Origin: Catenibacillus scindens
GTDB lineage: Bacteria > Bacillota > Clostridia > Lachnospirales > Lachnospiraceae
Assembly: GCF_014202115.1 (NCBI RefSeq)
Contig: NZ_JACHFW010000007.1
Span: 79,438-143,437, forward strand
Direction of reading: 5' to 3'
Length of the DNA stretch: 64,000 nt
In this document: one piece after another, positions 26,807-37,051 of the stretch
Layout: each line of letters starts with the position of its first letter
Numbering within the stretch: the stretch's first letter is position 1
Made by a program: the position numbers and the translations under genes
The notes under the pieces: model-generated
The model's database searches: none
What the model saw: the letters and a program-made list of their open reading frames with translations, nothing else
What the model was told of the DNA's origin: nothing

Positions 26807-27382
26807 TCATACATAAATTCCATGAAGGAACTGATGAACTACAGAAAATGCCTGACCATCACTGATCATTTTCTCATTGCTTTTTCTCACGAACCAATAT
26901 AAAAGATAGTGGTTTAAAAACCCGATAAATGTAATAGCGTACTGCTCCTGCCGTCCATTCATATTTCCCACTACATCTGATGCTTTGTCAAACAGATCGG
27001 TAAAAAGCCGATACTGGTGCAGGCGTATCCCCTCGCTGGCTTTATAAGGATCGCTCTCCTCCCCTGAATACATCATACTCATCACAAACTTGTAAAATTC
27101 TTTATTCTGGGAGACCAGTTGGAAATAAACCTTGGCAGTCTGGTACAGAGTCATGGGAAGATCCCCGGTGTACTCTGCCGCCTGCTCAAGGGAGCGGGCA
27201 AAGGAAGAATAGTACCGTTCAATCAGACTCTCCAACAGACCATATTTACTTCCAAAATAATGATAAAGAGTGGGCTTTGTGATACCTGCGGCGTCAGCGA
27301 TCTCCTGAACGCCCACAGCATCATAGCCTTTTGCGTAAAATAAATGCAGAGCGCTTCGTAAAATATTCTCCCGATTGTCCAT
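26807..27382 (-). CDS. TetR-family regulator, autoregulated
   Basis: 191 residues from ATG 27382 (AAGGAGG 6 bases upstream). The N-terminal HTH is clear (AGITKPTLYHYFGSKYGLLE); the C-terminal ligand domain is typical in length. The promoter directly upstream contains a perfect TATACC-N4-GGTATA palindrome between -35 and -10, so the protein very likely represses itself. The open frame 29 codons upstream would overlap that promoter and is rejected. No divergent efflux gene is present; possible targets are the GH13-glgB operon or distant genes. Confidence 0.9.
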   Translation of the reverse strand: MDNRENILRSALHLFYAKGYDAVGVQEIADAAGITKPTLYHYFGSKYGLLESLIERYYSSFARSLEQAAEYTGDLPMTLYQTAKVYFQLVSQNKEFYKFVMSMMYSGEESDPYKASEGIRLHQYRLFTDLFDKASDVVGNMNGRQEQYAITFIGFLNHYLLYWFVRKSNEKMISDGQAFSVVHQFLHGIYV

Positions 27383-27400
27383 AAGAACCTCCTTGAGAAT

Positions 27401-27429
27401 ACTATACCAAACGGTATACTCATTGTCAA
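27401..27429 (-). promoter_or_regulatory. Consensus promoter of the TetR gene with internal operator
   Basis: Minus strand TTGACA (27424-27429), 17-base spacer, TATAGT (27401-27406). The palindrome TATACC-AAAC-GGTATA (27403-27418) covers the spacer and -10. Predicted transcription start is at the ribosome site, so the leader is very short. Confidence 0.85.
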
Positions 27430-27509
27430 CATTGAAGTGATTATGATCCAGGCAAAAAAACAGCGGCACCGCCTCGTACAGCGATACCGCTATTATTATC
27501 CTGTCAGCT

Positions 27510-27553
27510 TGTAACAGTTCGTCCCGCCCATCCCTGATAGCTGAACTGTTACA
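27510..27553. repeat. GTTCAG hairpin repeat, copy 2
   Basis: TGTAACAGTTC pairs perfectly with GAACTGTTACA across a 22-base loop. It lies between the TPR/pseudo-AAA gene and the TetR promoter and may terminate the former. Confidence 0.65.
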
Positions 27554-27564
27554 TCAGATTATGA

Positions 27565-30021
27565 TCACACAATACCTTTGAAATCTTCCGGGAGAAGTTT
27601 CAGCATATCCGCCTCTTCATATTTATTGTCAAGGACAGTCATAAAGAGGTTTTTCATATTTCTTTTTTCCAGATTAGCGATGGCGTCATCCATGACGGTC
27701 ATTACATCCTCATAGCTGACCACATCATCCTGGGAGTTTTCCTTTTTAAAATAATCTCTTAAAACAATGGCGCCTTCTGGCGACAGCTCATAACCCCGCT
27801 TTTCAATGTAGCTTTTAGCCAGCGTTACCAGTTCCATCTCATTATATTTTGAAACATTAATAACATTCAGGAACTTTCCGCGAAGCTCTTTATGTTTCTT
27901 CCAGAACTGTTTTAACTCTTCCTGACGGCTTTCAAGAACAATGGCCACATCCTGATTGTCTTTGTATACTTCCTTTTCAATAATGGACACAGAGGCATCA
28001 GACAACTCATCGGCCCGCTCAATAATCAGGCAGCCTCCGGCAATCTTATCGAAAATCATTGAAAAATCCTGACGGTTCAGTTCTGACGCTTTTGCCCGGA
28101 TGATCTTGTTTTTATCGCAGATCCCATAAGTATTTAAAGCCTTGGCAATACCAATGGCAATCTGAGATTTCACGCCCTTATCGCCGCTTAACACAACAAA
28201 ATTTATATCGTAGGGGGCAAGGACATCGAAATCTCCTGTGGATGTCTCAAACTGGGATAAGGTCATGGCCAACTGCTGATGTACATTTTTCACATCGGGG
28301 ACTGTGGCAAAAATACTCTTTACAGTCTGGGGAATAGCCGCATCCTCCTCAATAACTTCATCTTTATCCGCATCGGCAGAACTGTCACTGGAAAACAGCT
28401 CAGATAAAAACTGCTCATCCTCATCGGAAATATGGATCTTCTCGTCATCCATATACTCATCTTCCGCATCCAGATCATCCTCTGTCATATCGCCGGAAGG
28501 CAGTCCGCCAAATAATGCCTGCTCCAGGATCACCTCATCCTGGTCCTCTGTCATACCCTCAAGAGCTTCCTCAACTTCCAGGCCATCTTCATCTGTATCT
28601 TCTGGTTCCGGCTCTGATACAATCTCAGGTACAGCGGCGGTTTCAGTGTTATTTACTTCGGTATTCTCCACTTTCCCGGTCTCAAGGCCGTTTCCAATTC
28701 CATCGCTCTCATCTTCCTCAGTTTCCGTCTCAGCGGCCTCCCCTTCCTCGTCATCCAGATCTTCCTCTGTCCATTCATTATCAGGAAGTCCCGCCAGCAT
28801 TGCCTCCAACTCGTCGATAGGATCCTCCTGGCGGGGCAGAGCGTCTTTCTTTAAAAATTCAGGCATCTGAGGGCGGCCGCCCCGCTTCTGCTGGCGCACT
28901 TTATCCATAGCCGGCGTACTGAACACATCATTCATCAGTTTCTGGGACTGAGACAGATCCTCCTGAACAGTATTTTTCTTTTCCGGCTGAAATGTCTTTG
29001 GTGCAGTTTCTGTCTCGTCTTCACTCACAGCCTTCTTCTCATCTTCATCCATCGTTTCAGTCTCGTCTTCCAAATCGTCTTCATCCAGATCCTGCTCAGT
29101 TAACGCTCCCTTGGACGCACTCTCCATAGCACCGAAAAGTATGCCGGTGTTTGTCATAGAAGAATCGTCATCTTCCGGGGCTTTTGCCTTTTCAGCCATG
29201 GCTTTTTGGATCATATCTGTGTCAATCCCGGTATCAATTCCGGCAGATTCCAGAGCATCATCCGGGTCGATCACATGGGCGTCGCCAGCCTCGATAAACT
29301 CCGTAGCTGATGGCTTGGGATCTCTTTTGTCATAGCGTGCGCGACGTTCCAGGGCTTCCTCTTTCTGAGCCTCAGCCCGACGTGCGCCCTCCTCCTCCCG
29401 GCGGTCATTTTCCATCTCCATCTCCACGGTAGTCACCTTAGGCAATGGCTCACCGGTAAGCTTACATTTCAGGGCAATGGCCTTATCCACATACTCTCCA
29501 TGACCAAACCACAGAACGATCTCGTCACATTCGTGGATACACTTTTTCTCCTCGCCTGCCGCCTCATAGAGGGTGGCAAGCTCGTATGCCCACTCTTCAA
29601 TATATTCGTAATCTTTCAGTTGCTCTAAAGTCGCAATAAGCACCGACAGGCGCTCCCCTTTGCCTTTATCCAGACGGTATCTTAAAATATACCGGTGCAG
29701 GTCCCTTGAGGCTACAGATATAAACTCTTTATAGTAATATTCTGCCTCTGCGTACTCACCCATCTCAATATAAAGACTTGTAATCAGATCCAGAACTTTT
29801 CTGTTTTTAGGGGAACGGTTATAAGCCCGCAGAAAAACTTCCTCAGCAACCTCATACTGCTTCTCGTGCATATATACTTCCCCGATCATACACAAAATCG
29901 GAGGATTTTTTATGCGGCTCGCATCTACACCCTTAACAACAGCCAGCGCTCCGGCATAATTGTCATTGAGAATAAATGCCTTAACCCTTTTAACTAAATC
30001 CGCTTCAGATACTTTTTCCAC
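27565..30021 (-). CDS. TPR protein with acidic linker and degenerate AAA domain
   Basis: 818 residues from GTG (AAGGAGAG upstream). Residues about 10-200 are tetratricopeptide-like repeats. About 210-555 is a very acidic low-complexity linker (many D/E, with T/S). About 565-818 has the outline of an SpoVK/CbbX-type AAA domain, but at the P-loop it reads GDKGVKSQ (613-620), without the GKT. The Walker B region reads GGCLIIERADEL instead of hhhhDE. ATP hydrolysis is therefore unlikely. It may be a scaffold or adaptor. It follows murE by 68 bases. No function known. Confidence 0.7.
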   Translation of the reverse strand: MEKVSEADLVKRVKAFILNDNYAGALAVVKGVDASRIKNPPILCMIGEVYMHEKQYEVAEEVFLRAYNRSPKNRKVLDLITSLYIEMGEYAEAEYYYKEFISVASRDLHRYILRYRLDKGKGERLSVLIATLEQLKDYEYIEEWAYELATLYEAAGEEKKCIHECDEIVLWFGHGEYVDKAIALKCKLTGEPLPKVTTVEMEMENDRREEEGARRAEAQKEEALERRARYDKRDPKPSATEFIEAGDAHVIDPDDALESAGIDTGIDTDMIQKAMAEKAKAPEDDDSSMTNTGILFGAMESASKGALTEQDLDEDDLEDETETMDEDEKKAVSEDETETAPKTFQPEKKNTVQEDLSQSQKLMNDVFSTPAMDKVRQQKRGGRPQMPEFLKKDALPRQEDPIDELEAMLAGLPDNEWTEEDLDDEEGEAAETETEEDESDGIGNGLETGKVENTEVNNTETAAVPEIVSEPEPEDTDEDGLEVEEALEGMTEDQDEVILEQALFGGLPSGDMTEDDLDAEDEYMDDEKIHISDEDEQFLSELFSSDSSADADKDEVIEEDAAIPQTVKSIFATVPDVKNVHQQLAMTLSQFETSTGDFDVLAPYDINFVVLSGDKGVKSQIAIGIAKALNTYGICDKNKIIRAKASELNRQDFSMIFDKIAGGCLIIERADELSDASVSIIEKEVYKDNQDVAIVLESRQEELKQFWKKHKELRGKFLNVINVSKYNEMELVTLAKSYIEKRGYELSPEGAIVLRDYFKKENSQDDVVSYEDVMTVMDDAIANLEKRNMKNLFMTVLDNKYEEADMLKLLPEDFKGIV

Positions 30022-30089
30022 GCTTTTTCTCTCCTTTTCGTGTAGTTACTGTTACTGTTCACATTGTGAATAGCAACTAGTTATTCTCT

Positions 30090-31709
30090 TTATGAGTTTA
30101 ACATACTTAAATTTCCTTGACAACAGCTTCCTCCGTATTTTTCGATTTCCATAGCCGCAATGGCGTGTTCGTCAAATGGAAATCTGCACCCGCCCCTCTC
30201 CTGATACATTTCATGGCCTTTTCCCGCCAGAAGAACTATATTCCCCGGTTTTATACAGCTTACAGCCCACTGAATAGCAGTTTTGCGATCAGGGATCACC
30301 TTAAAAAATCCTGCCTTTTTCTCATTTGGGAACCGTCGGCAAAGATCTAAAAGAGTGTCAGTAATATCTTTTATGATCTGCTCCGGCGGCTCATCTCTCG
30401 GATTATCCGATGTGATAATCAGATAATCTGCGGAAAAAAATCCCGCTTCGGCCATATCTTTACGCCTGAGCGGTGAACGGTTTCCTCCGCAGCCAAACAT
30501 ACAGATCAGCCGGGATGGATGGTACTGGCGCAGCGCTTCCAGCACTGACCTGAGTGCCTGGCCGTTGTGGGCATAGTCAATGATCAGGGCGCCGCCATTG
30601 ACTGTACCCACCATCTCACACCGCCCGCAGATTCCTCCCACGGCAAGTCCTGCACGGATCTGATTGATCCCGATTCCCATATGGCTGGCCACGGCAATGA
30701 CAGGGAGAGCGTTATAAACGTTATATTTTCCGGGCATTTTAAGAAAAATATCCCTCTGTTCCTCAGAATCTTTAAATCCGGACACTGTAAACCTTATTCC
30801 GGGACCGCAGCGCCACTGAAGATCTAAATCACCGCCCTCCCAGTCAAAGACCTTCGACAGCGTTTTCCCGTTCAAAAAAGCCGATGGCAATAAACAGGAA
30901 TCCCCTGTGACCCCGAAAGTTTCCAGACGGCAGGAACAATTTTTTAAAACCTGAGGAGCCCACCGGTCAGCGCCATTGACGATCCCTGTGGCGCACTGGA
31001 AAAACAGCCTGCCCTTCCAGTATAAATAGTCTTCAAAGGAAGAGTGTTCTCCGGGACCAATATGATCTCTGGAAATATTAGTAAGCACACCATAATCAAA
31101 CCACATTCCCTGTACTCTACGGCACATCAGCGCCTGGGAGGACACTTCCATCACTGCCGCCCGGCAGCCGTGATCTGCCATCATACGCAAATATTTCTGG
31201 ACAAGGTAAGACTCCGGCGTTGTATTTCTTGTGGCGATCCACTCTTTTCCCGTAAATACACCAATAGTTCCTATAAACCCTGTGGGAATACCGCCACGGT
31301 CCAGCACATTTTTCAGCAGGCCGGCAACTGTTGTCTTCCCTTTCGTCCCGGTAATTCCGATGATGGTCATTTTCTTTTCAGGATAACCAAAAAAAGCTCT
31401 GGACATTTCTCCCAAAGCTTCTCCTGTGTTTTTTACGCAGACAACCGTCATCTTTTTTTCACGGGCAGCCGCCCGTATCTTCTCTTTAAGGGCTTTATCC
31501 ATCCCTTCCTCCACAATAATTGCCCGCGCCCAGCGTTCTATCACTTCCAGCGCGTAGTCGTGGCCATCGGCCCGGCTTCCTTTTAGGCAAACAAACACAC
31601 AGTCCCGCACATCCTGTCTGGAATCATATATAATATCCTGCACATCCACGGAAACATTCCCACAGATCAGGTAATAAATGACATTTTTCAACAGCCATTG
31701 CAAAAGCAT
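30090..31709 (-). CDS. murE: MurE-type UDP-MurNAc-tripeptide ligase
   Basis: About 539 residues. Mur ligase family: ATP loop GITGTKGKTT, central domain, and C-terminal domain with SDNPRDEPPEQII. The DNPR motif marks meso-diaminopimelate-adding MurE, and LAGKGHE lies near the end. It adds the third amino acid of the peptidoglycan stem peptide. The start is taken at ATG 31709; the frame is open for 48 codons upstream into the jetC-like gene, and no strong ribosome site marks either. It could be a second murE; other mur ligases are not nearby. Confidence 0.85.
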   Translation of the reverse strand: MLLQWLLKNVIYYLICGNVSVDVQDIIYDSRQDVRDCVFVCLKGSRADGHDYALEVIERWARAIIVEEGMDKALKEKIRAAAREKKMTVVCVKNTGEALGEMSRAFFGYPEKKMTIIGITGTKGKTTVAGLLKNVLDRGGIPTGFIGTIGVFTGKEWIATRNTTPESYLVQKYLRMMADHGCRAAVMEVSSQALMCRRVQGMWFDYGVLTNISRDHIGPGEHSSFEDYLYWKGRLFFQCATGIVNGADRWAPQVLKNCSCRLETFGVTGDSCLLPSAFLNGKTLSKVFDWEGGDLDLQWRCGPGIRFTVSGFKDSEEQRDIFLKMPGKYNVYNALPVIAVASHMGIGINQIRAGLAVGGICGRCEMVGTVNGGALIIDYAHNGQALRSVLEALRQYHPSRLICMFGCGGNRSPLRRKDMAEAGFFSADYLIITSDNPRDEPPEQIIKDITDTLLDLCRRFPNEKKAGFFKVIPDRKTAIQWAVSCIKPGNIVLLAGKGHEMYQERGGCRFPFDEHAIAAMEIEKYGGSCCQGNLSMLNS

Positions 31710-31818
31710 TCCACCACATCCAAAAATACTCCACTTTTTATCAGCATATGCAATTTTTTTCACGGATGTGCCGGCGGCCCAAAAGGCCGCCGGGTATGAA
31801 AGCGAATGCGGCACTACA

Positions 31819-34800
31819 CTAGATAAAATCAAAAACCTGCTGTTCAAAGTCAATTTTTACATATTCTTTTGTCTCTTCCGGAACTTTTGAATAATAGTCC
31901 ACCACTACCGTCTGCACCTGTCCGTCGATCATTTTCTGTCCCAGCACATAGTTGACGTCAAACATTCCGGAAATAGCCGGCGTGGCTCCCCTGGCCGGAA
32001 CAATCATCTGCACGTGGTTGGCTTTAAGGAGTTCAAAAATCGGTTCCCATATATATATATCTTTCGCAGCGCCAAAAGGATTGTCGATAAAGATAACCTT
32101 TTTCCCCTCCGATGGCTGGGAATCTCCGGAATAAATAGCGGAAATATAATTAATAACCGCAATGAGGAACTGGATGTAAATGCCCTGTGACTGGCCTGTA
32201 CTTCCCACCGCCTCCTCGTAACGCAGGTAGCGGCTCTGTTGGTGAATGCGCTCTCTTTTGTACAGATCCAGGCGAATACCATTCATATCTGTTACAATAA
32301 CAGAAAAGAGATTTTTCCACGACAGCTTCTGACGGATATATTTCAGTTTTTCATCCAGATCCCGGTAACTGTCAGCGTTAGATACGATAGTATCAATATA
32401 ATCGGACATCTGACTAGAATAAAACTCCTCTTTCACATAGGGAATCTTTAACTGAATCATAGGAACCTGCCGGCCATCCAGAATAATCTTGGAAAGCCCT
32501 GACAGCCGCTCAAGCTGGGTCTTAATATCAATACACCGCTGGAGGCACTGATTTTCAAAACTCTCCTTGATCTGCGCCATATCCCGTATTCCCTGGCCGA
32601 CACGCCCTTTTTCTAGTTGAATGATCCGTATGATCTCCCGGATATGTCCGGACAGTTCTCCCGCCTGCCGGCTGTCCCCCGGCAGTTCCATGTGATACCT
32701 AATCTCATCTGAAAGCTCCGGTGCTTTCAGCTCACGAAGCAAATCGGCAAGCTGATCCCTATTCTTTTCAAAGGCTTCCCTTTTGTGAATTTCATCTTTT
32801 TTCAACCGCTCATAATCTTCGTTAAGACGATCGTAACGTTTGCGCAGTTCCCTGCCATCGGCATAAAAATCCCGGGTCAGGTTATAGGTCACATGGGCGG
32901 TGCGCATAAGCCTGTCCAGATCCTTCTTCACATCCTCTGCCGCCTGGCGTTCCTTCGCCAGCATCAGCCCTGCCTCCCGAACAAGCTCAAGTTTTTCCCT
33001 CACCTGCTCAAGAAGCTTCTGCTGTTCCGTAATAAAACGGGCATAATCTCCTCCTGTGACTTTCACAGGCTCAAAACTGCCGTATTTTTCTTCCACAGCC
33101 GCGATAGCGTTTTCCACATGGCCTTCCAGGCGGTTTTTATGATCTCTGGCCGCAGCCGACTGTCGGCGATTGCTGTCGATCTCCTCGTCAATGGCCGCAA
33201 TCTCCTCTTTCAATTGCCTCAATTCGTCATCACTGGAAACAAACATGGCGCCTTTACTGTACATCTCCTCCAGGGTCTGCCAGGGTGTCTCCCTGCGGGC
33301 AATCAGATCGCGGATCCTTCCCATGGTCTGTTGGTAACTTTCTAAAAGGCGCTGTTTATCTTCAAGATCTGTATGTTCCTTCTCGAAAGCCTCTCTGATC
33401 CCTAAAAATGCTGCTTCTACTGCGTCACAGCTTTCAAAATCCGCTCCCGCATCTTCAGCCGCATCCTCTTTGGCCTTCAAATCATCTTCTGTCTCCGCCT
33501 GAGGCAATACTTCTTCTGTGAAAGATTCTTCCCGTGAAAAATAGGGCAGATATATATCTTTCCAGTCTTTTTCCTGGCCTGTAAGCCGGGCTTTAAGCTG
33601 ATCCATCTGCCCCCGGCTCTTTAGGATCTTCTCCCTAAGCCTTGCCCCTTCATTTTTCTCCAGAGCAATACAGTGGGTGTATTCTTGAACCTTCGCCTCG
33701 TTATCTTCAAGACGCTGCCGGGCATCATCCATTTCTTTTTCCAGCTTTTCAATCGCTTCTAAAGCCTGTCCTTCCTGTTCAAGATCTGCTTTTTCTTTTT
33801 TCAGCTCCTCTAAACGGGTGCCGGACCGCTTAGACAGCTCTTTAGCCTCCAGGATAGTTTCTTCCAGACTGTGATCTCTGGCTTCCCAGCCGCTTTGGGA
33901 TTGCCGTCCCTCCTCAAGCAGTCTGGCCATACGGTCATAATTTTCCAGATGATTAATAATAAACTCATGAATATATTCCATATCCCCTTTGTAGGTAGCT
34001 ATAGTATCTTTTTGACGCTCCAGCGCTTTCCGGCACTGATCCAGCCGCTCCTCAAGACGCTGTTTTTCTTTTGCCGCCGCGTCTTTGTCATAAAAGAGTA
34101 CTTTATTTTTGGTCAGGAATAAAATCCGATCCGTCTTATCTATCTCATCATTTCCCAAGATCTTGTCCAGGGCAATGATGGGGTAGAGATCTTCATCTGA
34201 AATTTCCAACGCCAGATCCGGATCTTTGGCCAGCTTTGAAAAACCGTTCTGTACGACCACAGCACAGGGCAGATATGGGAAACGCTCCAGCACTTCCCTC
34301 CGGTCCTTAATCTCCAGCCCTCCAAGATAATCGCTGCCCGGAATACATGTTACGCCCAGACGGCGCAGAGCATCCAGGACATTGTAAAATTCCGCTCCGG
34401 GAGCCATGGGCTCCAAAGTGTCCAACTGATCGTATACTTTTTGAATGTGACCCAGTTCCTCCTGTTTTTTATCAGCGTCCACCACACTTTTTTGCCAGCG
34501 TCCATAAATTAATTCTTCCAGATGATAAAAATCATCGGCTTTATAAATTTCAAGAAGTTTCTCCGCTTTAGCCTTTTTTCGAGTCCACTGCTGCTGAAAT
34601 TGTGAAAAATCTTCCTCCGCCTTCTTCTGCTGCTCCATACGGACTTTGAGCGCCTCACGGCCAAGCATGGCTTTGTGGATTTCCTCTTTTGCGCCGGAAA
34701 TCTGTTCCTGTGCCTTTTCCATTTCCTGGATGACGTTGCGCAGCTCAATCCGGTTATTGCGCAGTTTTCTCTCACTCCCCTCCAGGAGCAGGGAATTAAT

Positions 34801-36300
34801 ATTGGAGCGAAGGCGGCTGATCTCGTCCTGAATCCGGTTTTGATCCGCCTTTGCCCTAAGGATCTCATTTTGGGCCACAGCCAGACCTCTCTGGCCCGCA
34901 TTTTCACGCTCCTGTGCCTGTGCGCGCAGGTCGCTGTCCGCCTTGAGTTCCTTTTCCAGCTCTACTATATTTTTTTCCCACAAAAGCTTGTTTTTATCAA
35001 ACAAACGTTTCTGACGGGCGGCCAGACAGTGAAGCTGCCCGATCAGTCCGCCGCTGTCTTCGCTGACGCTTTCAATAACCTTGCTCTCCCTGTCCGCCTT
35101 CTTTTTAATATCCACATATTCCAGATAATCATTGACACTCTGGCGCAGATCCAGAGCCTGCTGCTTTTCCTTGCGGTTCTTTGAAAGCTCTGACCGCAGG
35201 GCGTCATATTTATCTTCATCTTTTTCAAAGGCGGCAAGGTTCTGCCGCGTCTGCAAAATCTTGGCCGAATCTAATTTTTTCCCAATATCCCGGCTTTTGA
35301 CTGTAAGATTTTCCTTTTCTTTTTCAGATAAGGCCAGAGCTTTCTCTTTTTGCCGAAGGACATGAGCGGCGGTGTTGTAAGTTTTTACAAGATCCGAGGC
35401 AAAGCTCTGCTCCTGCTCATAAAGCTGATCCAGAGTATCAATACGCCCCAGAAACGCCTCCAGAGCATCTGTCTGTCTTTGGAAAATCGAAATTTCCTCT
35501 TTTTTTCTCGACAATTCCATAAGCTGGTCTTTAATATCCAGCAATGTTTTTGCCATATCTGGCTCATCGCCGTCGGCAGATCTGGCAAAAAACGCTTTCT
35601 GAATGATCTCCTCAATCAGAAGATCCTCAACGACTTTCCGGGTTGTCCTGTAGTGAGTCTCAAACCAGGCGCGAACATGACCTTCCGTCTTATTGATGCC
35701 CCTCACAATCTCCCAGGCGCTCTCATACAACCCATAACGGCTGATAAAACGCTGATATTCCCCCTTATGATCAAAAATAAACACCTTCAGGGAGCGGTCG
35801 CTGTGCCCCAGGTCTTTGAGCAGAGTCCTAAGACCGGTGTAAGTAATCCGCGTCCCGTCTTTTTGCAGGGGAAGATTAATAATATCATTGTCGTTATATT
35901 CCCGGTAAAAGATCACATAGTTGAAGTAGTCAATAGACGCCACGTCCCGCTTTTTTTCCCGGCTGCCGTCATCTTTGGCCTTCCTGGCGCAAAAACCGGT
36001 AAGCATATATTTATAGCCGTCGGCAAAATCCCGTTCGTCTAAATTCCATTCAATAAGAGAATGGATCGTCGTACTTCCATTGCCGGTTCGGAAAAGTTTT
36101 TCCACAGGCTGTTTATCATCCAGGGTACAGTTGGGTATGAGATTCTGAAACAACAGTAACATGAGAACGCTTTTTCCGCCGCCGTTGGCCAGATCATAAA
36201 GAGCGTTGCGGCCCTCGAAACGCATAATAAAATTGTCGTAAAACTGAGTGCCAAAATTATATTTTACATTATTGACACGTATCCGATTAATGTGAGGCAT
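31819..36300 (-). CDS. MksB/JetC-like SMC ATPase
   Basis: 1493-residue SMC-type protein from ATG 36300 (AAAGGAGG upstream). Walker A is LANGGGKS (Lys43). Long coiled coils flank a central globular part (about 540-680). The signature-like motif GSTGQSQG (1366-1373) and Walker B VIFIDNPFG (Asp1406) complete the split ATPase head. With the two smaller genes upstream it forms an MksBEF/Wadjet JetABC-type loop-extruding complex. Known Wadjet systems add JetD, a nuclease that cuts plasmid DNA; only about 110 bases separate this gene from murE, so jetD is absent here. The subfamily is inferred from gene order and architecture. Confidence 0.82.
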   Translation of the reverse strand: MPHINRIRVNNVKYNFGTQFYDNFIMRFEGRNALYDLANGGGKSVLMLLLFQNLIPNCTLDDKQPVEKLFRTGNGSTTIHSLIEWNLDERDFADGYKYMLTGFCARKAKDDGSREKKRDVASIDYFNYVIFYREYNDNDIINLPLQKDGTRITYTGLRTLLKDLGHSDRSLKVFIFDHKGEYQRFISRYGLYESAWEIVRGINKTEGHVRAWFETHYRTTRKVVEDLLIEEIIQKAFFARSADGDEPDMAKTLLDIKDQLMELSRKKEEISIFQRQTDALEAFLGRIDTLDQLYEQEQSFASDLVKTYNTAAHVLRQKEKALALSEKEKENLTVKSRDIGKKLDSAKILQTRQNLAAFEKDEDKYDALRSELSKNRKEKQQALDLRQSVNDYLEYVDIKKKADRESKVIESVSEDSGGLIGQLHCLAARQKRLFDKNKLLWEKNIVELEKELKADSDLRAQAQERENAGQRGLAVAQNEILRAKADQNRIQDEISRLRSNINSLLLEGSERKLRNNRIELRNVIQEMEKAQEQISGAKEEIHKAMLGREALKVRMEQQKKAEEDFSQFQQQWTRKKAKAEKLLEIYKADDFYHLEELIYGRWQKSVVDADKKQEELGHIQKVYDQLDTLEPMAPGAEFYNVLDALRRLGVTCIPGSDYLGGLEIKDRREVLERFPYLPCAVVVQNGFSKLAKDPDLALEISDEDLYPIIALDKILGNDEIDKTDRILFLTKNKVLFYDKDAAAKEKQRLEERLDQCRKALERQKDTIATYKGDMEYIHEFIINHLENYDRMARLLEEGRQSQSGWEARDHSLEETILEAKELSKRSGTRLEELKKEKADLEQEGQALEAIEKLEKEMDDARQRLEDNEAKVQEYTHCIALEKNEGARLREKILKSRGQMDQLKARLTGQEKDWKDIYLPYFSREESFTEEVLPQAETEDDLKAKEDAAEDAGADFESCDAVEAAFLGIREAFEKEHTDLEDKQRLLESYQQTMGRIRDLIARRETPWQTLEEMYSKGAMFVSSDDELRQLKEEIAAIDEEIDSNRRQSAAARDHKNRLEGHVENAIAAVEEKYGSFEPVKVTGGDYARFITEQQKLLEQVREKLELVREAGLMLAKERQAAEDVKKDLDRLMRTAHVTYNLTRDFYADGRELRKRYDRLNEDYERLKKDEIHKREAFEKNRDQLADLLRELKAPELSDEIRYHMELPGDSRQAGELSGHIREIIRIIQLEKGRVGQGIRDMAQIKESFENQCLQRCIDIKTQLERLSGLSKIILDGRQVPMIQLKIPYVKEEFYSSQMSDYIDTIVSNADSYRDLDEKLKYIRQKLSWKNLFSVIVTDMNGIRLDLYKRERIHQQSRYLRYEEAVGSTGQSQGIYIQFLIAVINYISAIYSGDSQPSEGKKVIFIDNPFGAAKDIYIWEPIFELLKANHVQMIVPARGATPAISGMFDVNYVLGQKMIDGQVQTVVVDYYSKVPEETKEYVKIDFEQQVFDFI

Positions 36301-37051
36301 CGTCTTCCTCCTTTTTTGCGGCAAAAAAATCCCCGTTTCCGCTGTTTTCCCGGTATTTTCCGGCAATCTCGTAAAGCCGGCCTCTGCCGTCCTCATAATA
36401 ATTTTCTACCAGGGCCCGGAAACGGTCCTTAGGGTAATAACGTCCGCCCAACTGCGTAAAGAGATTCTGGTCCTCCAGAAAATTAAAGACCAATTTAACA
36501 AATCCCACTTTGGACCCTCTGGCAGCTTTCAGGGTGGACATATCATCGTTGGCGGCTGTCATAGGCATATCCTCCCACAGCAGGGCAATGGTGCGCAAAC
36601 TGTGATCTTCTGTCTCATTTTTTACAAAAATTTCCAGTTTTGGAATAATATGATGAAGAGCAGAGCTGACCTTTTCAATAATATCATCGGTGCGGACATA
36701 TTCCCTGTGGTTATTAGTTCCCGAATCTTCATAGAAAAGTGTCACTGTCTCAAAAATAATAAAATACGCCAGGTAAAGCTCCCGGTTCAGCCGGAGACCG
36801 ATGATTTTTTTTAGCTCATCATTGGTAAATCCAAATACCCGGTTATTTTCTCCCGAAGATAAATACAGGGCATAATTATACTCGTAAAGCCTCAGATTTG
36901 CTTTTTTAAGAAGCAGATCCAGCATATCCGCCACCTGGGCGTTTGAAGAATAAGCCTCATAAAGCTCCACATTATGTTTTTTGGACACTTCTTCCCCGGT
37001 CAATAACAGGGAAAACAGTTCCATAGCTTTATCCAGTTTTTTCTCATCCAT
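36287..37051 (-). CDS. MksE/JetB-like SMC accessory protein
   Basis: 254-residue soluble protein (DUF6063-like from memory). It is mostly helical with a winged-helix-like central part, as in MukE/MksE kite proteins. Its stop overlaps the jetC-like start by 14 bases, and its ATG overlaps the upstream gene's end by 8 bases (AAAGGAGG upstream), so the three proteins are made together. The role is to bind the kleisin-like partner and regulate the SMC head. Identified mainly by position and size. Confidence 0.72.
   Translation of the reverse strand: MDEKKLDKAMELFSLLLTGEEVSKKHNVELYEAYSSNAQVADMLDLLLKKANLRLYEYNYALYLSSGENNRVFGFTNDELKKIIGLRLNRELYLAYFIIFETVTLFYEDSGTNNHREYVRTDDIIEKVSSALHHIIPKLEIFVKNETEDHSLRTIALLWEDMPMTAANDDMSTLKAARGSKVGFVKLVFNFLEDQNLFTQLGGRYYPKDRFRALVENYYEDGRGRLYEIAGKYRENSGNGDFFAAKKEEDDASH

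Noticed and set aside
35350..36042. 230-codon frame antisense to the SMC ATPase
   Set aside because: Shadow frame of a strongly supported coding gene, with no family resemblance.
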